Assembly (NCBI GenBank): GCA_000431155.1
Contig: HF985660.1
Location: forward strand, 49,556 to 108,120
Direction: 5' to 3'
DNA from: Bacteroides sp. CAG:927
GTDB lineage: Bacteria; Bacteroidota; Bacteroidia; Bacteroidales; Muribaculaceae
DNA length: 58,565 nt
The translations under genes were made by a program, and so were the position numbers. The notes beneath the pieces are model-generated. The model was not told the origin of the DNA. It ran no database searches and worked only from the letters and a program-made list of their open reading frames with translations. Positions 33,314-41,879 of this stretch are shown here, one piece after another (the first letter of the stretch is position 1; every line of letters begins with the position of its first letter).

Positions 33314-33321
33314 CAAAAGTA
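33314..33321 (-). promoter_or_regulatory. -7 box of the phosphatase gene
   Basis: TACTTTTG on the minus strand fits TAnnTTTG. It lies about 62 bases before the ATG at 33252, and the leader would include the overlapping palindromes. Confidence 0.5.
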
Positions 33322-33330
33322 CAAACTTTT

Positions 33331-33603
33331 ATGCATACGCTCCAATTTATTGACCTGCAAATATCCCAAAACAAGCTCACAGAAGCTCTTGACATGCTTG
33401 ATGAATACATCGTGGAGCACCCCACTTGTGCGGATGCATTCTTTATGAGGGGCAAAGTCTATTGGAAGCTCGGAAATCGTTCCGCTGCAACCGGCAACTA
33501 TGCAACTGCAGCTGAGCTTGCTCCCGGCGGTCCCGCAGAGGCAGCATTGGAACAGGCCCGCAACATTGAGGCATTCTTCAATCCTGATTTACTGAATCCC
33601 TGA
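33331..33603 (+). CDS. Small TPR-repeat protein
   Basis: The 90-residue protein consists of one to two tetratricopeptide repeats (about residues 5-38 and 39-70, ADAFFMRGKVYWKLGNRSAATGNYATAAELAP), with the typical Ala/Gly/Pro spacing. TPR modules bind other proteins. There is no signal peptide, so it is cytoplasmic. The partner is unknown. It has its own promoter and is not obviously in an operon. Confidence 0.75.
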   Translation: MHTLQFIDLQISQNKLTEALDMLDEYIVEHPTCADAFFMRGKVYWKLGNRSAATGNYATAAELAPGGPAEAALEQARNIEAFFNPDLLNP

Positions 33604-33732
33604 TTCGTTTGTTCACTATCATCACCCTTGATGCTCGGTGTGATTGCATAGAATTTTTGCGGCTTCCATAAAATTTTTTCCATAAGGTGCACAAAAATGT
33701 CAATAAAGTTAAAGAATATATAAAATAATGGT

Positions 33733-33740
33733 TATATTTG
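33733..33740 (+). promoter_or_regulatory. -7 box of the third OmpA-family gene
   Basis: TATATTTG fits the -7 consensus, 53 bases before the ATG at 33793, in AT-rich surroundings like the other two OmpA-family genes. Confidence 0.55.
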
Positions 33741-33792
33741 CCCCAACTATACAAATCCGATTTATTCTAACATAACTACTAAAATATCTGAA

Positions 33793-34953
33793 ATGAAAAA
33801 AGTGATTCTATTGGCTCTTGCTACCGTAGGGATTATGACGGCACAGGCACAAAAAGCCTACATGGCTCCGGGATTTGACGACAACTGGTCGTTAGGTCTT
33901 GACGGAGGCGTCACCACAACCGTGAAAGGACACGCTTTCTTCCCCAACATGCGCGGTGCTGTTGGTGCTCATCTGCAGAAACAGCTCAGCCCCTCATTTG
34001 CACTTGGCGCTGAAGGTATCTGGGGTGTCAACACATCTTCATGGTACGATTACAAACGCTCCACCGCATTTGACAACTCCTATATAGGCGTGTACGGTGC
34101 AGTTAATCTTTTCAACCTTTTTGGCGGATATAAGTGCGACGGCCGCTTCTTTGACATAGAAGTTGTTGCCGGTGCAGGATGGGGACATGAATATGCCAAC
34201 GACGGTCCCAACGAAGACGGCGAAAAGGACTTCAACTATTTCGCTACACGCGCCGGTCTTAACTTTAATTTCAATGTAAGCCGCTATGTGACATTAGCTC
34301 TCAAGCCTTACATCCTCTACAACATGACCGGTTCAAAATACAATCCTCTTGATGTAGAGCGCGCTTCTGCCGCTTACGATGCTCGTCAGGCAAACATCAA
34401 TATTCTTGCCAGCGTAAGCTATCATTTTGGCGGTCGTGATTTCGAATGTGTAACTCCGCGCAATCAGGCCGAACTTGACGCTCTCAACGCCAGCATCAAC
34501 GACCTTCGTGCCGCTATCGATGCCACCGCTGCCAAAGGTGCAGCTGCCACCGCTCGTGCTAACGCTCTTGCCGATGAGCTCGCAGCTTGCCAGGCAAGCA
34601 AGAAAAATGTGGCTCAGACCGTAAGCGAAGCTGCCGGAAATGTACGCTATGTAATGTACGGCTTCAGCTCATCCAGAATTCCTGCAAGCCAGCTCCCGGT
34701 TGTAGAAATGACCGCACAGAGCCTTAAGGAAAATCCCAAAGCACGCTGCATAATTGATGGTTACGCTTCACCCGAAGGCAACCTCAAATTCAATGAGCGT
34801 CTCGCCGCTGCCCGTGCCGAATCTGTCAAGAAGATGCTTGTCAACAAATATGGTATCTCCGCTGACCGCATCACCGCTCAGGGCAAAGGACTTTCTGAAA
34901 TGTTTGAAAAACGTGCTTGGAACCGTGTTGCCATCTGCACAGTTGAAGATTAA
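33793..34953 (+). CDS. OmpA-family outer-membrane protein, paralogue 3
   Basis: The 386-residue product has a signal peptide (about 1-19), a barrel that starts DDNWSLGLDGGVTTTVKGHAFF, a coiled-coil linker (LNASINDLRAAIDATAAKGAAATA) and an OmpA-like domain. The OmpA-like domain is more divergent than in the other two copies (VRYVMYGFSSSRIPASQLP, CIIDGYASPEGN). It lies about 9 kb from its paralogues, separated by the glycine cleavage operon and three other genes. It has its own promoter and a strong terminator. Confidence 0.92.
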   Translation: MKKVILLALATVGIMTAQAQKAYMAPGFDDNWSLGLDGGVTTTVKGHAFFPNMRGAVGAHLQKQLSPSFALGAEGIWGVNTSSWYDYKRSTAFDNSYIGVYGAVNLFNLFGGYKCDGRFFDIEVVAGAGWGHEYANDGPNEDGEKDFNYFATRAGLNFNFNVSRYVTLALKPYILYNMTGSKYNPLDVERASAAYDARQANINILASVSYHFGGRDFECVTPRNQAELDALNASINDLRAAIDATAAKGAAATARANALADELAACQASKKNVAQTVSEAAGNVRYVMYGFSSSRIPASQLPVVEMTAQSLKENPKARCIIDGYASPEGNLKFNERLAAARAESVKKMLVNKYGISADRITAQGKGLSEMFEKRAWNRVAICTVED

Positions 34954-34981
34954 GAATTTTCACATTCCGAATTAATTATAG

Positions 34982-35015
34982 CGCGGAAGTACCGGAAGGC
35001 ACTTCCGCGTTCTTT
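34982..35015 (+). terminator. Terminator of OmpA-family gene 3
   Basis: CGCGGAAGT (34982-34990) pairs with ACTTCCGCG (35001-35009), followed by TTCTTTTT. Confidence 0.9.
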
Positions 35016-35074
35016 TTGGGAACTCTTGACAATCCACGATTGTTATAGTTCTGTTCATCATATTATGCAAAGCT

Positions 35075-36277
35075 ATGTTCAATTTACGTATTTCATTATT
35101 TTGCATTCTTTCTGCCTGTTTCATCAATTGCAGTGCGTCTTCCGGAGCCACAATCCCGGCAATTATTGACTCGCTTACCATGCACCAATGCGTTAATGCC
35201 GATATTAATTTCTCCGTAACCATGCCTCAACTCAATGATGATGTGGTCTATAATATCTCTATATCGCAAACTCCGGCCTCGGGCAACCCCGCATTACTAC
35301 CCTACGACTACCTTATTTACTGGGAACTGACAGGACGGGAAAATCCCGTAAAGGGATTCAGTGCATATTTCAACGGCCACCATTACCGTTTTGCCAATGA
35401 ACGGCTGCAGGAATATCACACCCAATGGGACTCAATTCCTTTCATGTCCATCAACGGCAGTGGCGGTGTGCAACGGCAGGCACAGTTTGCCAACCTGTTG
35501 CCCGCTGCCATAGGCAACGAATTGCGCCGCATGATGTCCGACAACCGATATACACTCACCATTCACACCGACACCGTAATCAGCGGCATCCCGCGCACAG
35601 TCGTAAACTCGGTAATGAATATTCATGGCTCCGTTGCCATGGAGGGCGAATATATCCTGTCAAGCGAAACCTTTATGCCCGTATGCATGATTCTTGAAAA
35701 CAACCCCGGAGCATTGAGCGAACAGACCGTCACAGTCAAGTATTCTCAGGTTTCCACATCGGCGCAGTGCGATCCAATAACAGAACAGACCCTTATGGAC
35801 AAATACCCCGAAGTATTTGAAAAATTCCGCGAAAGCAATTTCCGGATAGAGAATCTGCCCGGAACACGGTTACCCGGATTTGCATTGCCCACATCTACGG
35901 GTGAACGGTATTCGCGTCACTCTTCCGACAAATTCCGCACTCCCACTATCATAGCCCTGATGGATGCTACCACCGGTTTTTCTTCCGAGCTGGTAAAGGA
36001 TGTTCGGTCAGCCATATCTTCCCTGCCCTACAGCGCAGATGTGATATGGGCTTTCGTAAACAACGATATTGACAGTATTGAAGCCATTGTACCGTCAATA
36101 TTGCCGGGAGAGCATCTGCTCACATCTGCCCGTTCTCTCGTGCGCGACTGCGGGGCTGCATCTCTTCCGGTATTGATTTTTGTAAACACCGATGGTTCTG
36201 TCGCCGATGTGCTTTTGGGCTACAACAATGATGTGTCTGAAATTGTTATACAGAAAATGGCTCTTATACAGCCCTGA
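35075..36277 (+). CDS. Exported protein with C-terminal thioredoxin-like fold, no CxxC
   Basis: The 400-residue protein has an N-terminal export signal that fits a lipoprotein (ILSAC with Cys15 as possible lipidation site). Residues about 25-245 are beta-rich and may resemble a LolA-like or DUF domain often found before thioredoxin modules in Bacteroidetes. The C-terminal part (about 270-400) fits a thioredoxin or redoxin fold (LPGFALPTSTGERYS, ADVIWAFVNND, SLPVLIFVNTDGSVADVLLGYN), but no CxxC active site is seen. It sits before thiol peroxidase, 32 bases apart, so the two may be co-transcribed and linked to oxidative stress or envelope redox. The precise function is unknown. Confidence 0.68.
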   Translation: MFNLRISLFCILSACFINCSASSGATIPAIIDSLTMHQCVNADINFSVTMPQLNDDVVYNISISQTPASGNPALLPYDYLIYWELTGRENPVKGFSAYFNGHHYRFANERLQEYHTQWDSIPFMSINGSGGVQRQAQFANLLPAAIGNELRRMMSDNRYTLTIHTDTVISGIPRTVVNSVMNIHGSVAMEGEYILSSETFMPVCMILENNPGALSEQTVTVKYSQVSTSAQCDPITEQTLMDKYPEVFEKFRESNFRIENLPGTRLPGFALPTSTGERYSRHSSDKFRTPTIIALMDATTGFSSELVKDVRSAISSLPYSADVIWAFVNNDIDSIEAIVPSILPGEHLLTSARSLVRDCGAASLPVLIFVNTDGSVADVLLGYNNDVSEIVIQKMALIQP

Positions 36278-36309
36278 CAAAATAATAATACTTACACAAA
36301 ACATAATTT

Positions 36310-36810
36310 ATGGAAACTATTTATTTCAACGGCACGCCTTGCCACACATACGGCACAGTTCCGGCTGCAGGAAGTGATGCTCCTTGTTTTCATCTCACAG
36401 GCATGAATTTAGGCCGCGTGCAGTGCTCCGATTTCAAAGACAAACGAGTCGTGTTAAACATTTTCCCAAGCCTTGACACCGAAGTTTGCGCACGCAGCGT
36501 GCGTAAATTCAATGATGAAGCGGCCTCACTTTCCGACACTGTAGTAATATGCGTGTCCATGGACCTTCCCTTTGCCATGCAGCGTTTTTGCACTGCGAAC
36601 GGCATTGAGAATGTAATCACAGCATCGGCATTCCGCTCACCTTTATTCGGTCAGAAATTTGGGGTTCAGCTGGTAGATGGTCCCCTTGCAGGATTGTTGG
36701 CACGCGCTGTCATCATTATTGATCGCGACCGCAAGATTGCTTATCGCGAACTTGTGCAGGAAATCACCAACGAGCCAGACTACAAAGCCGCACTGTCCGT
36801 CCTCAAGTAA
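36310..36810 (+). CDS. tpx: Thiol peroxidase
   Basis: The 166-residue peroxiredoxin reduces peroxides, usually with thioredoxin as electron source. It has the Tpx signature FPSLDTEVCARSVRKFN with the peroxidatic Cys60, and Cys94 in MQRFCTANGIENV as the resolving cysteine. The length and the GTVPAAGSDAPCFHLTG start are typical. It lies 32 bases after the thioredoxin-fold protein and ends at a strong terminator. Confidence 0.95.
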   Translation: METIYFNGTPCHTYGTVPAAGSDAPCFHLTGMNLGRVQCSDFKDKRVVLNIFPSLDTEVCARSVRKFNDEAASLSDTVVICVSMDLPFAMQRFCTANGIENVITASAFRSPLFGQKFGVQLVDGPLAGLLARAVIIIDRDRKIAYRELVQEITNEPDYKAALSVLK

Positions 36811-36830
36811 CTTCACTCTTATTCATAAAA

Positions 36831-36867
36831 AAAGGCGTGTACCCGGAATTTCCGGATGCACGCCTTT
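36831..36867. terminator. Bidirectional terminator between tpx and rng
   Basis: AAAGGCGTG (36831-36839) pairs with CACGCCTTT (36859-36867), with an inner CCGGAA/TTCCGG-type stem. A-run before and T after the stem let it serve tpx on the plus strand and rng on the minus strand. Confidence 0.85.
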
Positions 36868-36896
36868 GTGCTGTTGGCAGTAAAATAGCAAGTACG

Positions 36897-38519
36897 CTAT
36901 TCCTCCTTGCTGCGATTCTTGGCTTTGTTTTTGTTTTTTGTGGCCGAGGAGTCCATATCTTTCTCCTCTTTCAAATCTATTTCCTGACGGTTTTTGTCCA
37001 CAACCTTATATTGCAGATAAGCAAGCGACTGATCAGGAAGTATCTTAAATTTGCCTCCGAGTTCCAATCGCCATTTGCGATAGGTTGATATAAGCCCTTT
37101 CTTAATATAAGCGTCAACAAAAGGATGCACATACATTATGAAATCACTCTGCTTGAGATCATTCACAAGATAATCAAGTTTTTCTTTGAGCGTATCGGTA
37201 AACAGCAGCGATGGCTGCACCACACCTTTGCCGAAACATGACGGGCATGCCTCGGATGTGGTGATGTCCATAACCGGACGCACCCTTTGGCGGGTAATCT
37301 GCATAAGCCCGAACTTACTGAGCGGCAAAATATTGTGGCGCGCACGGTCATTAGCCATTACCTCGCGCATATGCTCATAAAGTTTTTGCCTGTGCTCCGC
37401 CTTGCTCATGTCAATGAAGTCAATCACTATTATACCGCCCATGTCACGCAAACGCAGCTGGCGTGCTATCTCATCAGCGGCACGCATATTCACCTCCAAG
37501 GCATTGCTTTCCTGATCGCTGGCAGCTTTGGAGCGGTTACCCGAGTTCACATCCACAACATGTAGGGCCTCGGTATGCTCGATAATAAGGTAGGCACCGT
37601 TTTTAAACGACACCGTTTTGCCAAACGATGACTTGATTTGACGGGTGATGTTGAAGTGATCAAAAATTGGCTCAGGCTTGGTATAAAGTTTTACTATATC
37701 CTTGCGCTCCGGAGCTATAAGATTCACATATTTTTGAATCTGCTCAAATGTTTCAGCATCATTCACATATATGCTCTCGAAATTAGGGCTGAAAATATCT
37801 CGGAGCACACCTTCAATGCGACTTTTTTCTTCAAACACCAATGCCGGAGGTGTGGCTTTCTGCGCCTTTGCAAGAGCATCGTCCCAATATTTCAGCAGAG
37901 TTTTCATTTCATGATTAAGCTCTGCCACTCGTTTGCCTTCGGCTGAAGTGCGGATTATCACGCCAAAATTCTGCGGGCGGATACTCTCTATCAACTGACG
38001 GAGACGGAGTTTTTCTTCGGTGGTTTTGATTTTCTGAGATATTGACACCTTGTCGCAAAAAGGTATAAGCACCATATAACGGCCGGTGAGAGTGATTTCC
38101 GTACTGAGCCTCGGACCCTTGGACGATATGGGTTCCTTTACTATCTGCACCAGTAGCTGCTGACCTACCTCAAGGGTGTCAGATACCGTGCCATGCTTGT
38201 CAATATCAGGCAGGAGCTTCATTTTTTGAAGCTGGGGCACGCGCTTCTTGTCCTCAAACAAGTTTTTGAGAAGCGCGGAATAAGAGGAGAATTGAGAGCC
38301 AAGATCTAAGTAATGAAGAAAAGCGTCCTTTTCATAGCCCACGTTTACAAACGCGGCATTGAGGCCCGGCATCAGTTTTTTCACCTTAGCCAGATAGATG
38401 TCGCCGACAGCATACGCCACATTGCGCGCCTCCTTCTGGAGCGACACAAGGCGCGAGTCCTCAAGAAGTGCTATTGACACCTCATTGGGCTGAACGTCAA
38501 CAATTAGTTCGCTTTGCAT
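36897..38519 (-). CDS. rng: Ribonuclease G (RNase E/G family)
   Basis: The 540-residue endoribonuclease processes rRNA and mRNA. It has an N-terminal S1 domain (about 35-140, GDIYLAKVKKLMPGLNAAFVNVG), the catalytic DNase-I-like domain with VVDVNSG and IVIDFIDM carrying the metal-binding aspartates, and the zinc-link CPSCFGKG. The long C-terminal scaffold of RNase E is absent, so RNase G is the right name. The C-terminal tail is short and lysine-rich. An unusually long (191-base), structured spacer precedes it. Confidence 0.95.
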   Translation of the reverse strand: MQSELIVDVQPNEVSIALLEDSRLVSLQKEARNVAYAVGDIYLAKVKKLMPGLNAAFVNVGYEKDAFLHYLDLGSQFSSYSALLKNLFEDKKRVPQLQKMKLLPDIDKHGTVSDTLEVGQQLLVQIVKEPISSKGPRLSTEITLTGRYMVLIPFCDKVSISQKIKTTEEKLRLRQLIESIRPQNFGVIIRTSAEGKRVAELNHEMKTLLKYWDDALAKAQKATPPALVFEEKSRIEGVLRDIFSPNFESIYVNDAETFEQIQKYVNLIAPERKDIVKLYTKPEPIFDHFNITRQIKSSFGKTVSFKNGAYLIIEHTEALHVVDVNSGNRSKAASDQESNALEVNMRAADEIARQLRLRDMGGIIVIDFIDMSKAEHRQKLYEHMREVMANDRARHNILPLSKFGLMQITRQRVRPVMDITTSEACPSCFGKGVVQPSLLFTDTLKEKLDYLVNDLKQSDFIMYVHPFVDAYIKKGLISTYRKWRLELGGKFKILPDQSLAYLQYKVVDKNRQEIDLKEEKDMDSSATKNKNKAKNRSKEE

Positions 38520-38710
38520 TTGCTTAGAATAAATGTTTATTATTTACATGGAGCCTGCTGAATCCAACAAGCTCATAGAACACAAAGAACAAACTTTCAC
38601 GGGACACTCGTGGGGTTCACGTAAGCTCCTGCGCTGAAGTTTGCTCTTCGTATATCACGTCTGACTTTTCCGGTCAGACTACGTCGGGAAGATATCAGCC
38701 CCAACAAGGC
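38520..38710 (-). promoter_or_regulatory. Structured 5' leader of rng (candidate autoregulatory RNA)
   Basis: This 191-base interval has no gene. It contains a perfect hairpin (38659-38679, GTCTGAC / GTCAGAC) and a longer-range pairing of CAAACTT (38590-38596) with AAGTTTG (38637-38643) enclosing other short stems. Neither has a T-run typical of a terminator. RNase E of E. coli controls its own mRNA through 5' leader hairpins, so a similar loop is possible here. Confidence 0.4.
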
Positions 38711-38800
38711 TTATTTCTTCTTATGACGATTCTTTCTCAGACGCTTTTTACGCTTGTGAGTAGCCATCTTGTGGCCTTTACGTTTTTTTCCGCTGGGCAT
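38711..38800 (-). CDS. Very small basic ribosomal-type protein (AURKAIP1/COX24-like)
   Basis: A 30-codon reading frame encodes MPSGKKRKGHKMATHKRKKR followed by nine more residues ending HKKK. More than half of the residues are Lys, Arg or His, and the KRKGHKMATHKRKKRLRKN pattern matches the tiny AURKAIP1/COX24-domain proteins of Bacteroidetes, related to ribosomal small-subunit protein bS22 of other bacteria. It is too short for default gene finding. It lies between the HU gene and rng in the same direction, 52 bases after HU, and may be co-transcribed with it. Role in the ribosome is by family analogy. Confidence 0.85.
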   Translation of the reverse strand: MPSGKKRKGHKMATHKRKKRLRKNRHKKK

Positions 38801-38852
38801 TTTGTTGGTTATTTAATTGGTTGGTAATATGTGCTTTTTGTCTCTGTCGAGA

Positions 38853-39125
38853 TTACTTAACCTCGTCCATGAACACTTTTGCAGGCTTGAATGCGGGTAT
38901 TTTGTGTTCGGGGATGATTATGGTAGTGTTCTTGGAAATGTTGCGGGCTGTCTTTTCAGAACGGGTTTTAACAATGAAAGAACCGAAACCACGGAAATAT
39001 ACGTTTTCACCGTGTGCCAAAGAATCCTTGACAACTTCCATGAACTTTTCAACAGTAGCAAGAACAGCAGCTTTTTCAATGCCGGTGGTCTTGGAAATCT
39101 CGTTTACGACGTCAGCTTTAGTCAT
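38853..39125 (-). CDS. HU/IHF-family DNA-binding protein
   Basis: The 90-residue protein is a standard HU-type architectural protein: helical N-terminus (MTKADVVNEISKTTGIEKAAVLATVEKFMEVVKDSL), the conserved FRGFGSFIVKTRSEKTARNI and a beta-arm with the Pro at the tip (IPEHKIPAFKPAK). It bends and compacts DNA as a dimer. A good -7 box (TAAGTTTG) lies upstream. It heads a unit with the tiny ribosomal-type protein and possibly rng. Confidence 0.95.
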   Translation of the reverse strand: MTKADVVNEISKTTGIEKAAVLATVEKFMEVVKDSLAHGENVYFRGFGSFIVKTRSEKTARNISKNTTIIIPEHKIPAFKPAKVFMDEVK

Positions 39126-39166
39126 TTTATTAAGCTTTTAATATTATGATTAGATGTTTAATTACA

Positions 39167-39174
39167 CAAACTTA
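39167..39174 (-). promoter_or_regulatory. -7 box of the HU gene
   Basis: TAAGTTTG on the minus strand fits TAnnTTTG, about 42 bases before the ATG at 39125. Confidence 0.5.
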
Positions 39175-39295
39175 ACTCGCATGAAACACGCCTGCGAATT
39201 TTGCAAGTGCAAATATCGTACTTTTTTTGCAATTAGCGGCTACCTTACATCAAAAATTTCGCAATAAATCTCACTTTAGCACTATTTTAACGCAA

Positions 39296-40036
39296 TCATG
39301 GCGTTATCATGGCTGCAATTTCAAGCAAATCTTTCCTAACCGTGCATCCTTGGGCCGGAAGCACTCCCCCACACATAGCCCTTGCCGGAAGATAGTGCAC
39401 CGCATGCCACCCCGCATTAAGAGCACCCGCAATATCCGTGTCGGGATTATCGCCTATGAGGAGATGCAGGGACGGATTATTTTCACCGGCGCAGTCCATT
39501 GCATGCCGGAATATGCGCTCATCGGGCTTGTTCACGCCTATATCATCGCTGAGCACCGTCACATCTATCCAAGGGGTCACACCGGCGCTATCCATCTTGC
39601 GGTACTGCACTTCCTTAAATCCGTTGCTGATTATCCCTATCTTGGCTCCGCATCGGCGCAAATGTTGCAGCAGCTCCATGGCTCCGGGCATAAGATTCTT
39701 TTCTTGGGCCAGATAATCCAGATACAAACCATCAAATTTTCGGGACATCTGCTCTGCTTCAGCTCGCGCCACACCAGCATCAGTAAGAGGCAACGCAAAA
39801 CGCTCCATACGGAGATATTCACGCGACACCTCTCCTATATTGTATCTTGCCCATAGAGCATGATTGTGCGATTCATAAGCCTCCGCCCACAGTTCCGGTG
39901 CCGACCACCAGCGGTTGAGATGTTCAGTGTCATACAGGCGCACGAGTGCCGATCTGGCATTGGTCGTAAAATCAATAATCGTATCATCCAAATCCACCCA
40001 CACCACCGATATGGGATATTTATTATTGAAAATCAT
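39296..40036 (-). CDS. HAD-family phosphatase, YjjG-like
   Basis: Counted from the ATG at 40036 (MIFNNKY), the 246-residue protein has the HAD motifs DLDDT (nucleophile Asp15, acid Asp17), ISNG (motif II), the Lys of VNKPDERIF (motif III) and GDNPDTD (motif IV). The cap and the C-terminal layout match the YjjG subgroup, which removes phosphate from non-canonical pyrimidine nucleotides, but HAD substrates are hard to predict. It overlaps the queuosine transporter gene by 14 bases (40023-40036). Confidence 0.85.
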   Translation of the reverse strand: MIFNNKYPISVVWVDLDDTIIDFTTNARSALVRLYDTEHLNRWWSAPELWAEAYESHNHALWARYNIGEVSREYLRMERFALPLTDAGVARAEAEQMSRKFDGLYLDYLAQEKNLMPGAMELLQHLRRCGAKIGIISNGFKEVQYRKMDSAGVTPWIDVTVLSDDIGVNKPDERIFRHAMDCAGENNPSLHLLIGDNPDTDIAGALNAGWHAVHYLPARAMCGGVLPAQGCTVRKDLLEIAAMITP

Positions 40037-40733
40037 AAAATTTCCACCATTTGTTAATTGAAGTTGCAGGTTCGGGCAACGCATCACCCTCATGATTCCT
40101 CAACCAGTTGACAATCCTCAGAGTAACTGGAAGTATCAGGATTTCATATAATGTTTTTAGCACCGCTTGGATTACTATAAGAGCACCTATCTCACCCCAC
40201 TCAAGGACTCCGGCAAACGCTATCGGGAAAAACACTGCCGAATCCACGCTCTCGCCCCATAGCGTACTGACCACAGCACGGAGAGAGAAACTTCCGCCGC
40301 CTCCTGCCGTGCGTTTCATTCGGCTCATGACATACGCATTGACCATTGATCCGCACAAGAATGCCGTGAAACTGGCAACGAAAATACGCGGTGCTGCCCC
40401 AAACACCAGAGCCATCGCATCCTGTCCCTTCCATTCAGGCGAGCCCGGAAGCCACACAGCTATCTGCAACAGAAGCGATGCAAGCAGATTCATGGCAAAT
40501 CCGAGCCATATCACAAGGCGCGCCCGCGCAAAACCATATATCTCCACTATACAGTCATTGAGTATGTAAGAAATCGGGAATACCATAAATCCGGCGGTAA
40601 TAGTCACAAAACCGAGACTTACAGTCTTAATTTCCATAAGGTTGGATACTATCAGGCACACACAGAACAGCACTGTGAGCAGCAAAAAAGTGAGCGAGAA
40701 TTTCGCTCTGTTGTCACGTTTTATATTATTCAT
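40023..40733 (-). CDS. Queuosine-precursor transporter, YhhQ/DUF165 family
   Basis: The 236-residue membrane protein (ATG at 40733, MNNIKRD) has about six hydrophobic helices and the family motifs ITAGFMVFPISYILNDCIVEIYGFARAR and STLWGESVDSAVFFPIAF. Relatives import preQ0 or preQ1 for making the tRNA base queuosine. A preQ1 riboswitch might be expected upstream, but the gene follows the GT4 gene closely and no riboswitch is visible. The overlap with the HAD gene implies co-translation. Confidence 0.88.
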   Translation of the reverse strand: MNNIKRDNRAKFSLTFLLLTVLFCVCLIVSNLMEIKTVSLGFVTITAGFMVFPISYILNDCIVEIYGFARARLVIWLGFAMNLLASLLLQIAVWLPGSPEWKGQDAMALVFGAAPRIFVASFTAFLCGSMVNAYVMSRMKRTAGGGGSFSLRAVVSTLWGESVDSAVFFPIAFAGVLEWGEIGALIVIQAVLKTLYEILILPVTLRIVNWLRNHEGDALPEPATSINKWWKFYDFQ

Positions 40734-40773
40734 GTTTCTTGTTTTTAACGAGGTAGCAAGCACTCGGTTGTTT

Positions 40774-41865
40774 TCAAGTTAAAACGCGCCGGTAAACCTC
40801 CACGGTTTGCCGGGCAATATTGTCCCAATCGTAATTTGACAAATCATATTTTCTTGGAGTGGCTCCTGCCTTAAGCTTACGCCCAAGAAGCGAGGCCAGA
40901 GCCTCAACATTTCCCACAGGGTAATAGTCATCGGGCGACAGCACCGGCAATCTGTTGGCGGGTATGTCGCTCACAGCCACATCGCGCGCATAGCTCATGG
41001 CTTCCAAAAGCACTATCGGCAGCCCCTCATGATAGCTTGGCAAACAGAACAATGACGCATTGTTCATAAGCTGGCGCATCTTTTCACCACGGATAAAACC
41101 TGTGAGCACCACCCCATACTCCGCAGCGAGCTGCTTCAACGACCGGGAATAACCGTCCTCATGATCCGCATCGCCGGCTATGGCAAGCTTATACCCCTCT
41201 GGGGCAAGCGACGCAAATGCGCGTATGAGGTCATGAAAGCCCTTCTCTTCCACAAATCGTCCCACAGCCACCACATAGCGGTTGGGCTTCAACCCGAGAC
41301 GCTCAATATAATCAGTATCCGTGCTGAGATTCGGAATCTCTACGCCATTGTATATAAGCTCTGTGTCCTTACGCCCGTATTTGGTACTGAGAATATCCGC
41401 AATCACCTGCGATATCACTATCACCTTGTTACTTCCCTTTGCGCTCAGCCTCTCGCCGGTTTTAAGCACGAATTTTGCCAGCCGTCCCCATTTTTGACGG
41501 TCATAATCGGGTCCGTGATTGGTTGACACCACTTTCATGCCGAGCAGACGGGCAAATGGCACCAACAGACCGGGACCTATGGCATGCACATGCAGCACAT
41601 CGGGGTTGAGGCTTCGGGCTTTCAGCATTGCCAAGGTGGTGTGTACAATCGCCTCTATACTTTTCTTTCGCGGAGCATATACATCTACGAGATGAACGCC
41701 CTTAAACTCTTTCATCCCCTTTGACGCACCCACATATGGCGTGCGTCGGACAATGGTGACATCATGACCCATGGCTGCAATGCGCGGATACAACTGCTGG
41801 CAGTGTGTTTCCACTCCGCCCTGTATCTCGGGAATACCCCGGGTACCGATCACCACTATCTTCAT
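40774..41865 (-). CDS. Glycosyltransferase family 4
   Basis: The 363-residue protein has a GT-B fold: an N-terminal Gly-rich IVVIGTRGIPEIQGGVETHCQQL loop and a C-terminal nucleotide-sugar domain with the EX7E motif in PSYHEGLPIVLLEAM. It probably adds one sugar to the repeat unit of the exopolysaccharide. It is the last glycan gene of the minus-strand block and lies 14 bases after the radical SAM gene. The donor and acceptor are not known. Confidence 0.9.
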   Translation of the reverse strand: MKIVVIGTRGIPEIQGGVETHCQQLYPRIAAMGHDVTIVRRTPYVGASKGMKEFKGVHLVDVYAPRKKSIEAIVHTTLAMLKARSLNPDVLHVHAIGPGLLVPFARLLGMKVVSTNHGPDYDRQKWGRLAKFVLKTGERLSAKGSNKVIVISQVIADILSTKYGRKDTELIYNGVEIPNLSTDTDYIERLGLKPNRYVVAVGRFVEEKGFHDLIRAFASLAPEGYKLAIAGDADHEDGYSRSLKQLAAEYGVVLTGFIRGEKMRQLMNNASLFCLPSYHEGLPIVLLEAMSYARDVAVSDIPANRLPVLSPDDYYPVGNVEALASLLGRKLKAGATPRKYDLSNYDWDNIARQTVEVYRRVLT

Positions 41866-41879
41866 GGCTCTGAAAAAAT

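Noticed and set aside
33604..33792. Additional small gene before the third OmpA-family gene
   Set aside because: Only short, poorly coding frames exist; the stretch is AT-rich promoter DNA.
40734..40773. preQ1 riboswitch before the queuosine transporter
   Set aside because: The space before the start is too short and no preQ1-like pseudoknot was seen.
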